This document shows, piece after piece, positions 9,766 to 19,066 of a stretch of 64,000 nucleotides of DNA; the stretch's first letter is position 1, and each line of letters begins with the position of its first letter. Position numbers and translations under genes: made by a program. A model generated the notes under the pieces. That model did no database searches. It was not told the DNA's origin and was given only the letters and a program-made list of their open reading frames with translations. Source of the stretch: JAJDTR01 sp965220415 (GTDB lineage Bacteria > Poribacteria > WGA-4E > JAJDTR01); assembly GCA_965220415.1 (NCBI GenBank), contig OZ244829.1:3658001-3722000 (forward strand). Reading direction: 5' to 3'.

Positions 9766-9820
9766 GAGTTTTGCCAGTTTTCTTGGGGACGAATCTCATA
9801 CCATCTAGAGGAGAATTTTG

Positions 9821-10912
9821 ATGAGTCAAAAAACCTACCGTGCCGCTGCCATCGGGCATACCGGCGCCGGAAATTACGGTCATGGACTGCATGTCGCTTA
9901 CAAGAACGTGGAAAATGTCGAGTTTATCGCCGTTGCCGATCCGGACGACGCCGGGCGGAAGAAGGCGGTGGAGGAGACGGGAGCACTGCGCGACTATGCC
10001 GATTACCGCGACATGCTCGCCAAAGAGGAGTTGGATATTGTAAGCGTGTGCCCGCGCTGGATTCCCGAACACCTCGAAATGGTGCCCGCTTGCCTTGACG
10101 CCGGCTGCCATATCTACTGCGAGAAGCCGATGACTGCCACGCTCGCCGACGGGGATGCCATCGTCAGCGCCGCACAAGAGAAGGGGCTGAAAATTGCCGT
10201 GGCGCATCAGGGTGTATATTCACCCGTGACGCAGGCTCTCAAAACGAAGCTGGCGGAGGGCATAATCGGCGATGTTCAAGCCATCTACGTGCACGGCAAG
10301 CAGGACGGACGAGGGGGCGGCGAAGACATGATTACGCTCGGCACCCACACCTTCAACATGATGCGTTTTCTTGTCGGAGATGTCAAGTGGATGCACGCGC
10401 ATATCACCGTCAACGGAAGGGAAATCACGATAGACGACGCTTGGGAAGGTTCGGAACCGGTTGGACCGGTGGCGGGCGATTGCGTCAATAGCTATTTTGC
10501 CTTCAAGAGCGGCGTTTCCGGCTTGTATGATTCGCGGAAGGATCAGTTCGGTAGAGGCGGAACGGAAATTCTTGGCAGCGAAGGCGTCTTATTACCGGGC
10601 GGGGGGCCAAATTCGGTGACGATCTATCCGGATACGGGCTGGTCGCCGCGCGATGAGTCGCAAACGGGTGAACTTGTGCAAATCTGTGATCCGCCTTCGG
10701 TGGAGGGCGACGGGATAACGAGCGGCAACCAGCTTGCCATTATCGACCTGATTGATGCCATCGAAAACGATCGGAAACCTGTTTCCAGCGCCGAGGACGC
10801 CGTCGCCGCTTTGGAGATGATTGTGGGTGCGTATGAGTCGCAGCTTTCGGGCGCGCGCGTAGATTTTCCGATTGAGAATCGGGAACATCCGTTGAAACGC
10901 GGGGCGGCTTAG
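9821..10912 (+). CDS. Gfo/Idh/MocA-family oxidoreductase
   Basis: 363 residues. Rossmann N-terminus AAAIGHTGAGNYGHGLH departs slightly from GxGxxG but the family signature HIYCEKPMTATLADGD is clear. A conserved His-rich loop (LGTHTFNMMRFLVGDV) marks the substrate pocket. Start ATG 9821 has GAGGAGA 6 nt upstream. Probably in one transcript with the D-hydroxyacid dehydrogenase upstream. Substrate unknown. Confidence 0.93.
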   Translation: MSQKTYRAAAIGHTGAGNYGHGLHVAYKNVENVEFIAVADPDDAGRKKAVEETGALRDYADYRDMLAKEELDIVSVCPRWIPEHLEMVPACLDAGCHIYCEKPMTATLADGDAIVSAAQEKGLKIAVAHQGVYSPVTQALKTKLAEGIIGDVQAIYVHGKQDGRGGGEDMITLGTHTFNMMRFLVGDVKWMHAHITVNGREITIDDAWEGSEPVGPVAGDCVNSYFAFKSGVSGLYDSRKDQFGRGGTEILGSEGVLLPGGGPNSVTIYPDTGWSPRDESQTGELVQICDPPSVEGDGITSGNQLAIIDLIDAIENDRKPVSSAEDAVAALEMIVGAYESQLSGARVDFPIENREHPLKRGAA

Positions 10913-11035
10913 GATAGGAAGTCTACCTGTGACATATTAAGCTTGTTCTCCGCTATGAGTCTATTCGGAGAACAGGACTTACACGGAACGCGTATAATGA
11001 TGATTTTGGCAGTATTCCCATGGTGCGGTGTTTTC

Positions 11036-11063
11036 GTAGGGAATAACGATCGTTATTCCCTAC
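11036..11063. repeat. Perfect 28-bp palindrome with GTAGGG/CCCTAC ends
   Basis: GTAGGGAATAACGA is followed directly by its exact reverse complement. It is 67 bp upstream of the HsdR_N/DUF5655 gene and shares the GTAGGG...CCCTAC border with the hairpin at 36062-36088. Confidence 0.8.
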
Positions 11064-11129
11064 AGCGAAATTGCCGAACTAGGTGGATTTGGGCAGTCAA
11101 CTGCGTAAGTCCTACGGAGAATCTAAGCA

Positions 11130-12320
11130 ATGACACTTAGAGAGCACGTTGACGACATACGCATCGGTTTACGAGAGGGACTGTTTACAAATGAGGCGCA
11201 GGTTTCTCACGGCATCGTTGGCAGGTTGCTTGACGCCTTGGATTGGCCCAGGTATAACACCAAGATTGTCACGCCCGAATACTCCGTGCAGGGGACAAGA
11301 GTGGACTTCGCGCTGTGTCATCCGCAATCAAAGCCGGTGATCTTCATTGAGGTCAAAAAAGTTGGACAAATTGATGAAAAGGGAGAACGGCAATTGTTTG
11401 AATACGCTTTCCACGAAGGCGTGCCAATTGCTGTTCTCACCGATGGAAAGGAGTGGCACTTTTTCTACCCGAGTGGACAGGGCAATTACAACGAGCGCAG
11501 GGTGTGCAAGTTGGATTTAATCACCGGAGATAGTGAGGAAAGCGCCGTGCATCTTAACAGGTACTTAAACTATCAGTCTATACGCACTGGTGACGCCCTC
11601 CAAGCAATCGCACACGACTACCAGAACGTCTCAAGACAGCAACAGATTGAGATGAGTTTGCCAGAGGCGTGGAAAAAGTTGGTGAAGGAGGCAGACGAAT
11701 TTTTGCTAGAGGTCGTGGCAGAGAAAACCGAAAGCTTGTGTGGGTATAAGCCAACCGGTGAGCAAGTGTTGAATTTCCTGAACTGTCTAAACTTAGAAAA
11801 AGTTGAAGTGCCTGCGAAGAAAGACACCGCCCCGTTGCCAAGTCCAGTGATTCTGAATCAAGGGTCTCAAGAACACCAACAGAAATCCCGCTGGACATTA
11901 GTCGACAATCACCCTTATTTCATTGAGGAATGGAGTGAATTATTCTCACCGCTACACCAGCGTATTCTGAACATAGATAACTCTGTTGAGCGCGAAATCA
12001 AAAAAGACTATATTCCTTACAAGAAAAACGGCAAAACTTTCGTACGCCTTAGTGGGAGGCGGAAATGGTTCAGTTTACAGTTGGTGCTAGATGTTTTCAA
12101 GCTTGACGATCCTCGGCAGGTAGGTATGCGGCACGAAAAGAGAAGTGATTGGACGACGGTAGTTATCGGTAAAGTCGGCAGTGCTATGCCCAACCGTGAA
12201 GACTACACTAAACCCTTTTACGCCCTCGATTCTGTTGATGAACTCGACAACATCTCTTACAAAGACGGTGACTTGGACTACATCATGTTCCTGATACGTC
12301 AAGCGTTTGAAAACAAATAG
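11130..12320 (+). CDS. Solitary HsdR N-terminal (PD-(D/E)XK) plus DUF5655 protein
   Basis: 396 residues. Residues 20-150 look like the type I restriction enzyme R-subunit N-terminal nuclease domain: TRVDFALCH (Asp) then PVIFIEVKKVG (ExK), QLFEYAF and AVLTDGKEWHFF. After a helical linker, residues 265-395 match DUF5655: ELFSPLHQRILNID, EIKKDYIPYKKNGKTFV, a Trp-rich strand block and a final LDYIMFLIRQAFENK. There is no helicase domain and no hsdM/hsdS nearby, so it is not a standard type I enzyme. GGAG is 10 nt before ATG. Function unknown; nucleic-acid cleavage is plausible but unproven. Confidence 0.82.
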   Translation: MTLREHVDDIRIGLREGLFTNEAQVSHGIVGRLLDALDWPRYNTKIVTPEYSVQGTRVDFALCHPQSKPVIFIEVKKVGQIDEKGERQLFEYAFHEGVPIAVLTDGKEWHFFYPSGQGNYNERRVCKLDLITGDSEESAVHLNRYLNYQSIRTGDALQAIAHDYQNVSRQQQIEMSLPEAWKKLVKEADEFLLEVVAEKTESLCGYKPTGEQVLNFLNCLNLEKVEVPAKKDTAPLPSPVILNQGSQEHQQKSRWTLVDNHPYFIEEWSELFSPLHQRILNIDNSVEREIKKDYIPYKKNGKTFVRLSGRRKWFSLQLVLDVFKLDDPRQVGMRHEKRSDWTTVVIGKVGSAMPNREDYTKPFYALDSVDELDNISYKDGDLDYIMFLIRQAFENK

Positions 12321-12437
12321 TAGAGGTGTCATCGTTAACACACGGCCAAAAGTCAACCCCTAACGCGACTAGCAAATGGTTGCACTATCGATCTTTGCTG
12401 TGCAACAGATTCTACCATTTCTCTAAGTTATTATTCG

Positions 12438-12490
12438 CGTCAGTCAGGTCTCTCCGATGCGGGGCAAGATGCCCCGCCTACCGGTTTTAG
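12438..12490. repeat. Dispersed hairpin element, copy A
   Basis: GCGTCAGTCAGGTCTCTCC followed by hairpin GCGGGGCAAGATGCCCCGC and CCTACC. A second copy with the same ~50-bp layout is at 61360-61415, and a decayed one near 27683. Confidence 0.75.
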
Positions 12491-12577
12491 TACACGAGAT
12501 CACGGTCTTTTAACAGTGAATCGCTAGACTATGAGTTTGCGCGTCCAACAGCGTATGTCCCAATATAAGTCGCACCG

Positions 12578-14845
12578 ATGAAAGATAAGAAGACTCCTCA
12601 TCGCAAGACTGTAATCGCTATCGGAGGAATGCACTGCGCGGCTTGTGTTGCGAAAGTTGAAAGTGCGCTGAGAGCGATACCTGGCGTCTCGGAGGCGAAC
12701 GTCAATTTTAGCACGGAACAGGCAATCGTAACGTACAATGAGTCGCTATCCGATCTCGGATCGCTTCACCGAGCCATTGTTGACGCGGGCTATGAACCGA
12801 TGGCGGCGGTCGAGTCGCGGGAGGCGCGAATCGCGGCACAGGAGGAAGCCCATCGACTTGAACTTTCGCAACTGAAGCGAAAGATTGTCATCAGCGCCAT
12901 CGCCTCACTCCTATCCATGGGGTTGATGTTCTACCATCCCCACGCCCCGTTACTTCTCCGTTTGAAACTCGCCTTCCTCCTTCTCTTAACAACTCCAATC
13001 CAGTTCTGGGCGGGCTGGCATTTTCACAGAGGGGCGTATAACGCACTGAAACGGCTCTCCGCCGATATGAACGTACTCGTGAGTGTCGGCACCTTCGCCG
13101 CTTACGGATACAGTCTCATTGTGACCATCGCGTCGTTCCTTTCGCCCACGCCCAGCGGAGCAAACTACTATGAGACTGCAGCGATGATTATTGCGCTTAT
13201 CCTCGTCGGCAAATTCCTGGAGACACGAGCGAAAGGGCGCACTTCGGAAGCGATAAAGAAATTGGTCGGACTTCAGCCAAAAAGCGCACACATCTTGCGC
13301 GATGGATCGGAAATCGAGATCCCGATTGAGAAGGTGGCGGTGGGCGATCGAATTGTGGTGCGCCCGGGCGAAAAGATTCCTGTCGATGGCGTTGTGCGGG
13401 ATGGCAGTTCGACCGTTGATGATTCGATGCTGACGGGTGAAGCCATGCCGGTGGCCAAGAATACCCGGGATGAGGTTATTGGCGGGACAATCAACAAAAC
13501 GGGTAGCTTTGTCTTTGAAGCCACCAAAATTGGTGAAGCCACCGTGGTGGCGCAAATCATCGCATTGGTTGAAGATGCGCAAGGATCGAAGGCGCCGGTG
13601 CAGCGCCTCGCCGATCGGATTGCCGGAATCTTCGTGCCGATTGTCATTGGGATTGCCGCGTTGACGTTTGTCGTTTGGATGTTGGTTGGTCCAAGTTTCA
13701 CGTTGGCATTGCAGAATTTCATCGCGGTAATGATTATCGCCTGCCCCTGTGCGCTAGGGCTGGCAACGCCGACGGCTATCGTGGTTGGGACCGGGCGAGG
13801 CGCGGAGTTGGGCGTCCTCATCAAGGGGGGCGAGAGTCTTGAAACGGTGCATCGCGTCACGACGATTGCCTTTGACAAAACGGGTACGCTGACGCGAAGC
13901 GAACCGACCGTCCTAGACGTGCTGACGTTCTCCGGTCATCGGGAAGCAGATGTGTTGTCGATTGCGGCGACAGTTGAGTCGAGGTCCGAACACCCGCTGT
14001 CACAAGCCATCGTCCGTGCGTATGCAGATCGTTTCCCGGATGCTCGATTGACGAACGAAGAGGTGGTGGAAAACCTCCACGATTTTGAAGCCATCGCCGG
14101 ACACGGGATTCGAGCCATTGTCAACGGTCAGCTTGTGCATATCGGCAATCGTCGGTTAATGGAGGATGCTGGCGTGGAACGGTCCACGGACGGCATTAAA
14201 ATGGAATCTAAACTGTCACACGAAGGAAAAACTCTTGTTTGGGTTGCCATCGACAAACGGATTGCCGGACTGATTGCAATTGCCGATCCGCTCACGGCGC
14301 AAGCCGCCGGAGCCGTGGGTGCGCTGAGAGATATGAGATTGGAAACCGTTATGTTGACGGGCGATAATGAGAGCGCCGCGCGTGCGATTGCGGAGCAAGT
14401 GGGGATTGATCAGTATCAAGCGGAGGTGCTGCCGGAGGACAAAGCGAACCGTGTCCGTGAATTGCAGGAGACAGGTAAGGTGGTGGCGATGGTTGGCGAC
14501 GGAATAAATGACGCCCCCGCCCTGGCGCACGCTGACGTGGGGATTGCCATCGGCACGGGGACCGACATCGCAATCGAAACGGCGGACATTACCCTGATAA
14601 AAGGCGATTTGACGAACGTTGTCACGGCGATTAAGTTGAGTTACAGAACGTTCCGAACGATTCGGTGGAACCTATTTTGGGCGTTTTTCTACAATGTATT
14701 GGGGATTCCGATTGCGGCGGGCGTGTTGTATCCGATTCTGAACGGTTTCCTGTTGAATCCGATGGTTGCGGCTGGCGCGATGGCGTGTAGTTCGGTGTTC
14801 GTCGTAACGAATTCTTTGCGGCTGAAGTCGGTGCGCGGTGCGTAG
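12578..14845 (+). CDS. copA: Copper-translocating P1B-type ATPase
   Basis: 755 residues, exports Cu+ across the inner membrane using ATP. One N-terminal heavy-metal-associated domain with GMHCAAC (residues 17-23); transmembrane metal site CPC at 389-391; phosphorylation motif DKTGTLT starting at 433; HP motif in SEHPLS; GDGINDAPAL starting near 640; and the C-terminal TM pattern MACSSVFVVTNSLRL typical of the Cu+ subgroup. Length is normal for single-HMA CopA. It is monocistronic: no copZ or csoR is next to it and there is no clear Shine-Dalgarno. Confidence 0.96.
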   Translation: MKDKKTPHRKTVIAIGGMHCAACVAKVESALRAIPGVSEANVNFSTEQAIVTYNESLSDLGSLHRAIVDAGYEPMAAVESREARIAAQEEAHRLELSQLKRKIVISAIASLLSMGLMFYHPHAPLLLRLKLAFLLLLTTPIQFWAGWHFHRGAYNALKRLSADMNVLVSVGTFAAYGYSLIVTIASFLSPTPSGANYYETAAMIIALILVGKFLETRAKGRTSEAIKKLVGLQPKSAHILRDGSEIEIPIEKVAVGDRIVVRPGEKIPVDGVVRDGSSTVDDSMLTGEAMPVAKNTRDEVIGGTINKTGSFVFEATKIGEATVVAQIIALVEDAQGSKAPVQRLADRIAGIFVPIVIGIAALTFVVWMLVGPSFTLALQNFIAVMIIACPCALGLATPTAIVVGTGRGAELGVLIKGGESLETVHRVTTIAFDKTGTLTRSEPTVLDVLTFSGHREADVLSIAATVESRSEHPLSQAIVRAYADRFPDARLTNEEVVENLHDFEAIAGHGIRAIVNGQLVHIGNRRLMEDAGVERSTDGIKMESKLSHEGKTLVWVAIDKRIAGLIAIADPLTAQAAGAVGALRDMRLETVMLTGDNESAARAIAEQVGIDQYQAEVLPEDKANRVRELQETGKVVAMVGDGINDAPALAHADVGIAIGTGTDIAIETADITLIKGDLTNVVTAIKLSYRTFRTIRWNLFWAFFYNVLGIPIAAGVLYPILNGFLLNPMVAAGAMACSSVFVVTNSLRLKSVRGA

Positions 14846-14880
14846 CTGTCAAAACGCAAGCTCAATCCAAATGCGTTTCG

Positions 14881-15207
14881 CTAAGACAGATTTGAAGCCA
14901 TCTGCAACTCTTGGGACTTCGCCATAGCGTCCTCGGCTTCTTGGATCATGCCTTTGCGCTGATAGCACACGGACAGGCTAGTGTAGACCAAGGGGTCCGA
15001 AGGATCCATCTCAATAGCTTTTTTTATCGCTTGGATCGCCTCGTCGTATTTCCCTTGACGTTCGTAAGCGTGTCCGAGTCCGATAGGCCCATCAATATAG
15101 TCGGGATATTGTTCAATCAATTCGATGAATGCAGCCACGGCATCATCTAGTTCGTCGTTTCCGAAGTGGGTTAACGCTTGATCATAAAGTTCCTCTTTAG
15201 ACGGCAT
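14881..15207 (-). CDS. Small TPR protein
   Basis: 108 residues with three tetratricopeptide units: ALTHFGNDELDDAVAAFIEL, GLGHAYERQGKYDEAIQAIK and SLSVCYQRKGMIQEAEDAM. TPRs mediate protein-protein contacts; no other domain, signal peptide or membrane span is present. ATG 15207 is preferred over the GTG two codons upstream because AGGAG lies 7 nt before the ATG but would touch the GTG. It is convergent with copA, ends only 35 bp from it. Confidence 0.85.
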   Translation of the reverse strand: MPSKEELYDQALTHFGNDELDDAVAAFIELIEQYPDYIDGPIGLGHAYERQGKYDEAIQAIKKAIEMDPSDPLVYTSLSVCYQRKGMIQEAEDAMAKSQELQMASNLS

Positions 15208-15571
15208 TCTCACTCTCCTATTCGCTATTCCGAACCACTTTTAGTGGTTTATTTTCCAAAAAAATATGGTTAGTGTTGGGTGCCGGTGCGGTTAGAAACC
15301 GCACCTACCGGCGTGGTAGAACGGGTTTATTTTGCTAGTTTCGTAAGCATTAAACACTTAGCGAATGAACCGTTTAGTTGGAGTCTCTGACGTGGTTGGT
15401 ATTGTAGCAGGAGGCAGGTCGGAAGTCAACGGGATTTGTACCTAGGAATAAGGCAATCGTATTTGATGTAGGGGACGGCCTCGGTGCCGTCCCGTTACAA
15501 AAGGGCGAACACAGGGTTTCGCCCCTACAAAGATAGCCATACAATTCTGATTCGATTAATGGGAGCGCGAG
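15208..15571. other. Gene-free region with a run of hairpins
   Basis: Between the divergent TPR and O-methyltransferase genes. Four inverted repeats: AACCACTTTTAGTGGTT at about 15234, GGTGCGGTT/AACCGCACC at 15285-15305 followed by TACC, GGGACGGC/GCCGTCCC at 15472-15493 preceded by GTAG, and GGGCGAA/TTCGCCC at 15503-15524 followed by CCTAC. No gene. Confidence 0.65.
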
Positions 15572-16162
15572 ATGACAATCTTCGATGAAGTTCTTCAGGA
15601 GGTAGACAAACGATGCCGAGAAGAGGGCATACCGATGTTAGGCCCGGAGAAAGCCGAGTTTCTCACGACGCTCGTCGAAAAGGCACGACCTTCCCTTATC
15701 GTGGAATGCGGAACGGCGATTGGATATTCGGGATTGTGGATGCTAGAGAAACTCAAAACCGCGGGCAAAGGACGATTGATAACCGTGGAAATCGAACCGG
15801 ACCGCGCCCGTGATGCGCAGGCACATTTTGATCGCGCCGGGTTCAGCGATCTGGTTGATTCTCGGACTGGTGACGCTATGGAGGTGCTGCAAACCATTAA
15901 CGAGTCAGTCGATTTTCTGCTGCTGGACAACAATTTTAGTAACTACTTTCCATGCTTTCAGGCGATAGAACCTCGTCTCGTGGACGGAGCGACCGTCGTT
16001 GCGGATAACGTGGGTATCGGCGCGGATAGCATGGCGGACTACCTTGAGCACGTTCGTTCTCGCTACGACTGTCAAACGTGCTGGTTCGACACAGAATTGC
16101 CGTGGGTGAAGCGCGATGCAATGGAAGTCACCGTCTACAGAAAAATAGTGCGTAATACGTAA
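15572..16162 (+). CDS. SAM-dependent O-methyltransferase (COMT-like)
   Basis: 196 residues, class I methyltransferase fold. SAM site VECGTAIGYSGLWM at about residues 47-60, acidic VEIEPDRARDAQAHF after strand 2, and DFLLLDNNFSNYF where metal-dependent catechol-type enzymes carry DADK; here the Lys is replaced, so substrate and metal dependence are uncertain. VVADNVG follows, as in COG4122. GGGAG lies 6 nt before the ATG. Cytoplasmic. Confidence 0.88.
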   Translation: MTIFDEVLQEVDKRCREEGIPMLGPEKAEFLTTLVEKARPSLIVECGTAIGYSGLWMLEKLKTAGKGRLITVEIEPDRARDAQAHFDRAGFSDLVDSRTGDAMEVLQTINESVDFLLLDNNFSNYFPCFQAIEPRLVDGATVVADNVGIGADSMADYLEHVRSRYDCQTCWFDTELPWVKRDAMEVTVYRKIVRNT

Positions 16163-16244
16163 TGCGTAAAGGATCTCTTTACATATTTAGCATTATTCCT
16201 TATCTTGGCGCAAAGAATATACGACTGAATTGGAGAAGAAGAAC

Positions 16245-18959
16245 ATGGAAAATCAATACAACTTTGACGACATCGCGCGGCTGCCAGCCCCAAGCGATAA
16301 TGTGGCAATCGCTACGTGTCGATTAGAGGCGAGTTCGGAAATAGATTGCAATGGAGAATCTTTTAAACTGTCCCATACCATTCTGGAAGGGCATCGGTTC
16401 GCCATCAAGTCGATTCCGATAGACGAAGCATTGCTCTCTTGGGGGCTGCCATTCGGCTTTGCAATCTCGCAGATTCGCCCGGGCGACTATGTGTGCAATC
16501 AGAAGATGATTGATTCGCTCTCCTTGCGACATCTCGACTTTGATTTGCCAGCACACCCCAACTTCAGGGATGAGATTATCACGTATCATCTTGATGAGGA
16601 GGATTTCCAGCCGGGCGCCCCTTTATCCCGATATGATGACGACCGGTTTTTCGAAGGCTATCGGCGGGATGGGGGCCGCGGCGTTGGAACGCGCAACTAT
16701 ATTGTAGTGATGGGCACAACTTCACGGACATCCGGCTTTGTCAACGCCTTGGTGAGCCGCATGAAGGATGCTGCCGCAAATTGTGAAAACATAGACGGGG
16801 TTATCGCAGTGGCGCATACCGAGGGCGGAGAGGGTAGGACGCCCAACAATCTGGATATGCTGCTACGCACGCTCGCCGGTTTTATGGTTCACCCGAATGT
16901 CGGGGCGGTTCTCGCCGTTGACTACGGTTCGGAATCAGTGACGAATCGGATGCTTAAAGACTATCTAATCAACCAAGGCTACCCGATTGACGGTGTTACG
17001 CACCAATTCCTGAGCATACGCGGCGGTTTTGACACGAATTTGGAGAAAGGTGGCGCAATCATCAGCGGTTGGCTGGATCAGGTCAATGCAATGAATCGCA
17101 CGAAACAGCCACTCTCGAACGTCAAGATTGCGCTTCAGTGCGGAGGGTCGGATGCGTTCTCGGGCGTGTCGGGCAACCCGCTTGCCGCTTATGTCGCCAA
17201 GGAGGTCATTCGCTACGGCGGGGCAGCCAACCTAGCGGAAACGGACGAACTCATGGGGGCGGAACACTATGTACTCCAAAATGTCAAGGATTTGGACACG
17301 GCATCGACGTTTCTCGACACAATCGCGCGATTCAAAGAGCGCGCCAGTTGGCACGGTCACTCCGCCGAAGGGAATCCCAGCGGAGGCAACAATTTTAGGG
17401 GATTGTACAACATCGCAATCAAGTCGATCGGCGCCGCAATGAAGCGGCACCCGGACGTTCGCTTGGATCATGTAATCGACTATAGCCAGTTGATGTCCGA
17501 ACCGGGTTACTATTTCATGGACAGCCCGGGAAACGACCTTGAAAGCATTGCTGGACAGGTAGCGTCGGGGGCAAACATGATTTTCTTCGTGACGGGCAAC
17601 GGCTCTATCACCAACTTTCCCTTCGTGCCCACGATTAAAATCGTGACGACCTCCGAGAGATACAGTCTGCTGGAAAAAGATATGGATGTGAACGCCGGAG
17701 CATATCTGGACGGGACATCCATGGAGGAGTTGGGCGAGGAGACGCTTGACCTCATGATTGATGTCGCGTCCGGCGAACGGTCTGTCGGGGAAAGGGCGGG
17801 ACACTCTCAAGTGTCGCTCTGGAGAGACTGGAAGCAGACGGCACCGACGGATTTGGATTCAGTGGCGGCTGTTTCCGAAGTGCGAGACGGCACATCCATC
17901 GCTGTCAAAGCCGATACACCAGCCCAGAGCTGCACATTTCGCGCCATCCAAGTGGGGGGCAGCCATCGCAGCGACCAGATTGGCTTGATTCTTCCGACAA
18001 GCCTCTGCTCCGGGCAGATTGCCCAGATGATTGCGAATCGTCTGAATGAGCGTGAACTGGGAAGGGACAAAGGGATTTCGCGCTATGTCGCGTTGGCGCA
18101 TACGGAGGGATGCGGGGTGTCGAGCGGGCAAACGGAGGAGATATATACGCGAACACTCGTGGGACATCTCACTCACCCGACCGTCGGTATCGGGCTGCTC
18201 TTGGAACACGGGTGCGAAAAGACGCATAACGACCATGTGCTGCACGCACTTGAAACGAACGGAATTGACAGCAATCAATATGGCTGGGCAAGTATCCAGA
18301 TGGACGGCGGCATAGAGGCGGTGACGCAGAAGGTGGAGCGTTGGTTTGAAGACGCTTTGGAGGAGATGCCGGCACCGCGCCACGCCGACGCGGGATTGGA
18401 GCATCTGCGTCTGGGATTAACGTCAACGGGAAAAGTTTCCGACAAAGTGGCTAGGAGCTTCGCCCGGTTGACAAAGGAGGTTGTCGGCGCCGGTGGAACT
18501 GTTGTTGTGCCCGCCAACGCAACCTTCTTGACTTCGCTCGCTTATTTGGAGGCGGTGCTCAAGGGGCAAGAGCTAAGAAATACGCTCGCCTATGGACAAG
18601 CCATTGGAGGCACAGGGTTGCATGTGATGGAGACGCCAACGGATCACCCCGTCGAAACGCTGACTGGATTAGGAGCGACGGGTGTGGACCTCGTCCTGGC
18701 GCATATCGTGGGACACCCACTTCAATCGCACCGCATGATTCCGCTCATTCAAGCAACGACCGATGAAACGACAGCGTCTATCTATGCAGACGATCTGGAC
18801 GTGACCTCCTCTGGTGACGATTGGACGCCCGAGTCTTTTTCGAGCCGGATGCTTGACGCGATAGTCCGCGTCGCCTCCCGGCAGTACACTCCCAAGCTCT
18901 ACGGGAAAGGAAACACCGATTTTCAGTTTACGCGAGGGCTGTTGGGGCTGTCGATGTAG
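16245..18959 (+). CDS. Double-length altronate dehydratase (UxaA/GarD) family protein
   Basis: 904 residues, nearly twice the length of UxaA (about 495). Residues 1-95 are the SAF domain; about 130-505 a complete UxaA-type catalytic region with GYRRDGGRGVGTRNY, ALQCGGSDAFSG and the C-terminal IKIVTTSERY...DMDVNAGAYLDG. About 555-900 repeats the catalytic fold. The family's HxxGCG motif is degraded in the first unit (H191-TEGGEG, then DYGSES) but intact in the second (H619-TEGCG with C623, then EHGCEKTHND). The two units may therefore share one active site. Start ATG 16245 has GGAG upstream. Expected role: dehydration of a sugar acid. Confidence 0.85.
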   Translation: MENQYNFDDIARLPAPSDNVAIATCRLEASSEIDCNGESFKLSHTILEGHRFAIKSIPIDEALLSWGLPFGFAISQIRPGDYVCNQKMIDSLSLRHLDFDLPAHPNFRDEIITYHLDEEDFQPGAPLSRYDDDRFFEGYRRDGGRGVGTRNYIVVMGTTSRTSGFVNALVSRMKDAAANCENIDGVIAVAHTEGGEGRTPNNLDMLLRTLAGFMVHPNVGAVLAVDYGSESVTNRMLKDYLINQGYPIDGVTHQFLSIRGGFDTNLEKGGAIISGWLDQVNAMNRTKQPLSNVKIALQCGGSDAFSGVSGNPLAAYVAKEVIRYGGAANLAETDELMGAEHYVLQNVKDLDTASTFLDTIARFKERASWHGHSAEGNPSGGNNFRGLYNIAIKSIGAAMKRHPDVRLDHVIDYSQLMSEPGYYFMDSPGNDLESIAGQVASGANMIFFVTGNGSITNFPFVPTIKIVTTSERYSLLEKDMDVNAGAYLDGTSMEELGEETLDLMIDVASGERSVGERAGHSQVSLWRDWKQTAPTDLDSVAAVSEVRDGTSIAVKADTPAQSCTFRAIQVGGSHRSDQIGLILPTSLCSGQIAQMIANRLNERELGRDKGISRYVALAHTEGCGVSSGQTEEIYTRTLVGHLTHPTVGIGLLLEHGCEKTHNDHVLHALETNGIDSNQYGWASIQMDGGIEAVTQKVERWFEDALEEMPAPRHADAGLEHLRLGLTSTGKVSDKVARSFARLTKEVVGAGGTVVVPANATFLTSLAYLEAVLKGQELRNTLAYGQAIGGTGLHVMETPTDHPVETLTGLGATGVDLVLAHIVGHPLQSHRMIPLIQATTDETTASIYADDLDVTSSGDDWTPESFSSRMLDAIVRVASRQYTPKLYGKGNTDFQFTRGLLGLSM

Positions 18960-19031
18960 GGTGTTTACGGAGTGGAATCAGCGTTCGTCGGACTGCGAAT
19001 CAATTTGATCGCACCTTACAAGAAAGAGGTC

Positions 19032-19048
19032 GGTGGGCGGTGCCCACC
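19032..19048. repeat. Short hairpin upstream of modC-like gene
   Basis: GGTGGGC, loop GGT, GCCCACC, followed by CTA. Same type as the other GC-rich intergenic hairpins. It lies 19 bp before the ATPase start. Confidence 0.5.
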
Positions 19049-19066
19049 CTATCGGTTGACTAGTCC

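Noticed and set aside
11130..12320. Type I restriction-modification system
   Set aside because: Only an HsdR_N-like domain is present; helicase, HsdM and HsdS are absent.
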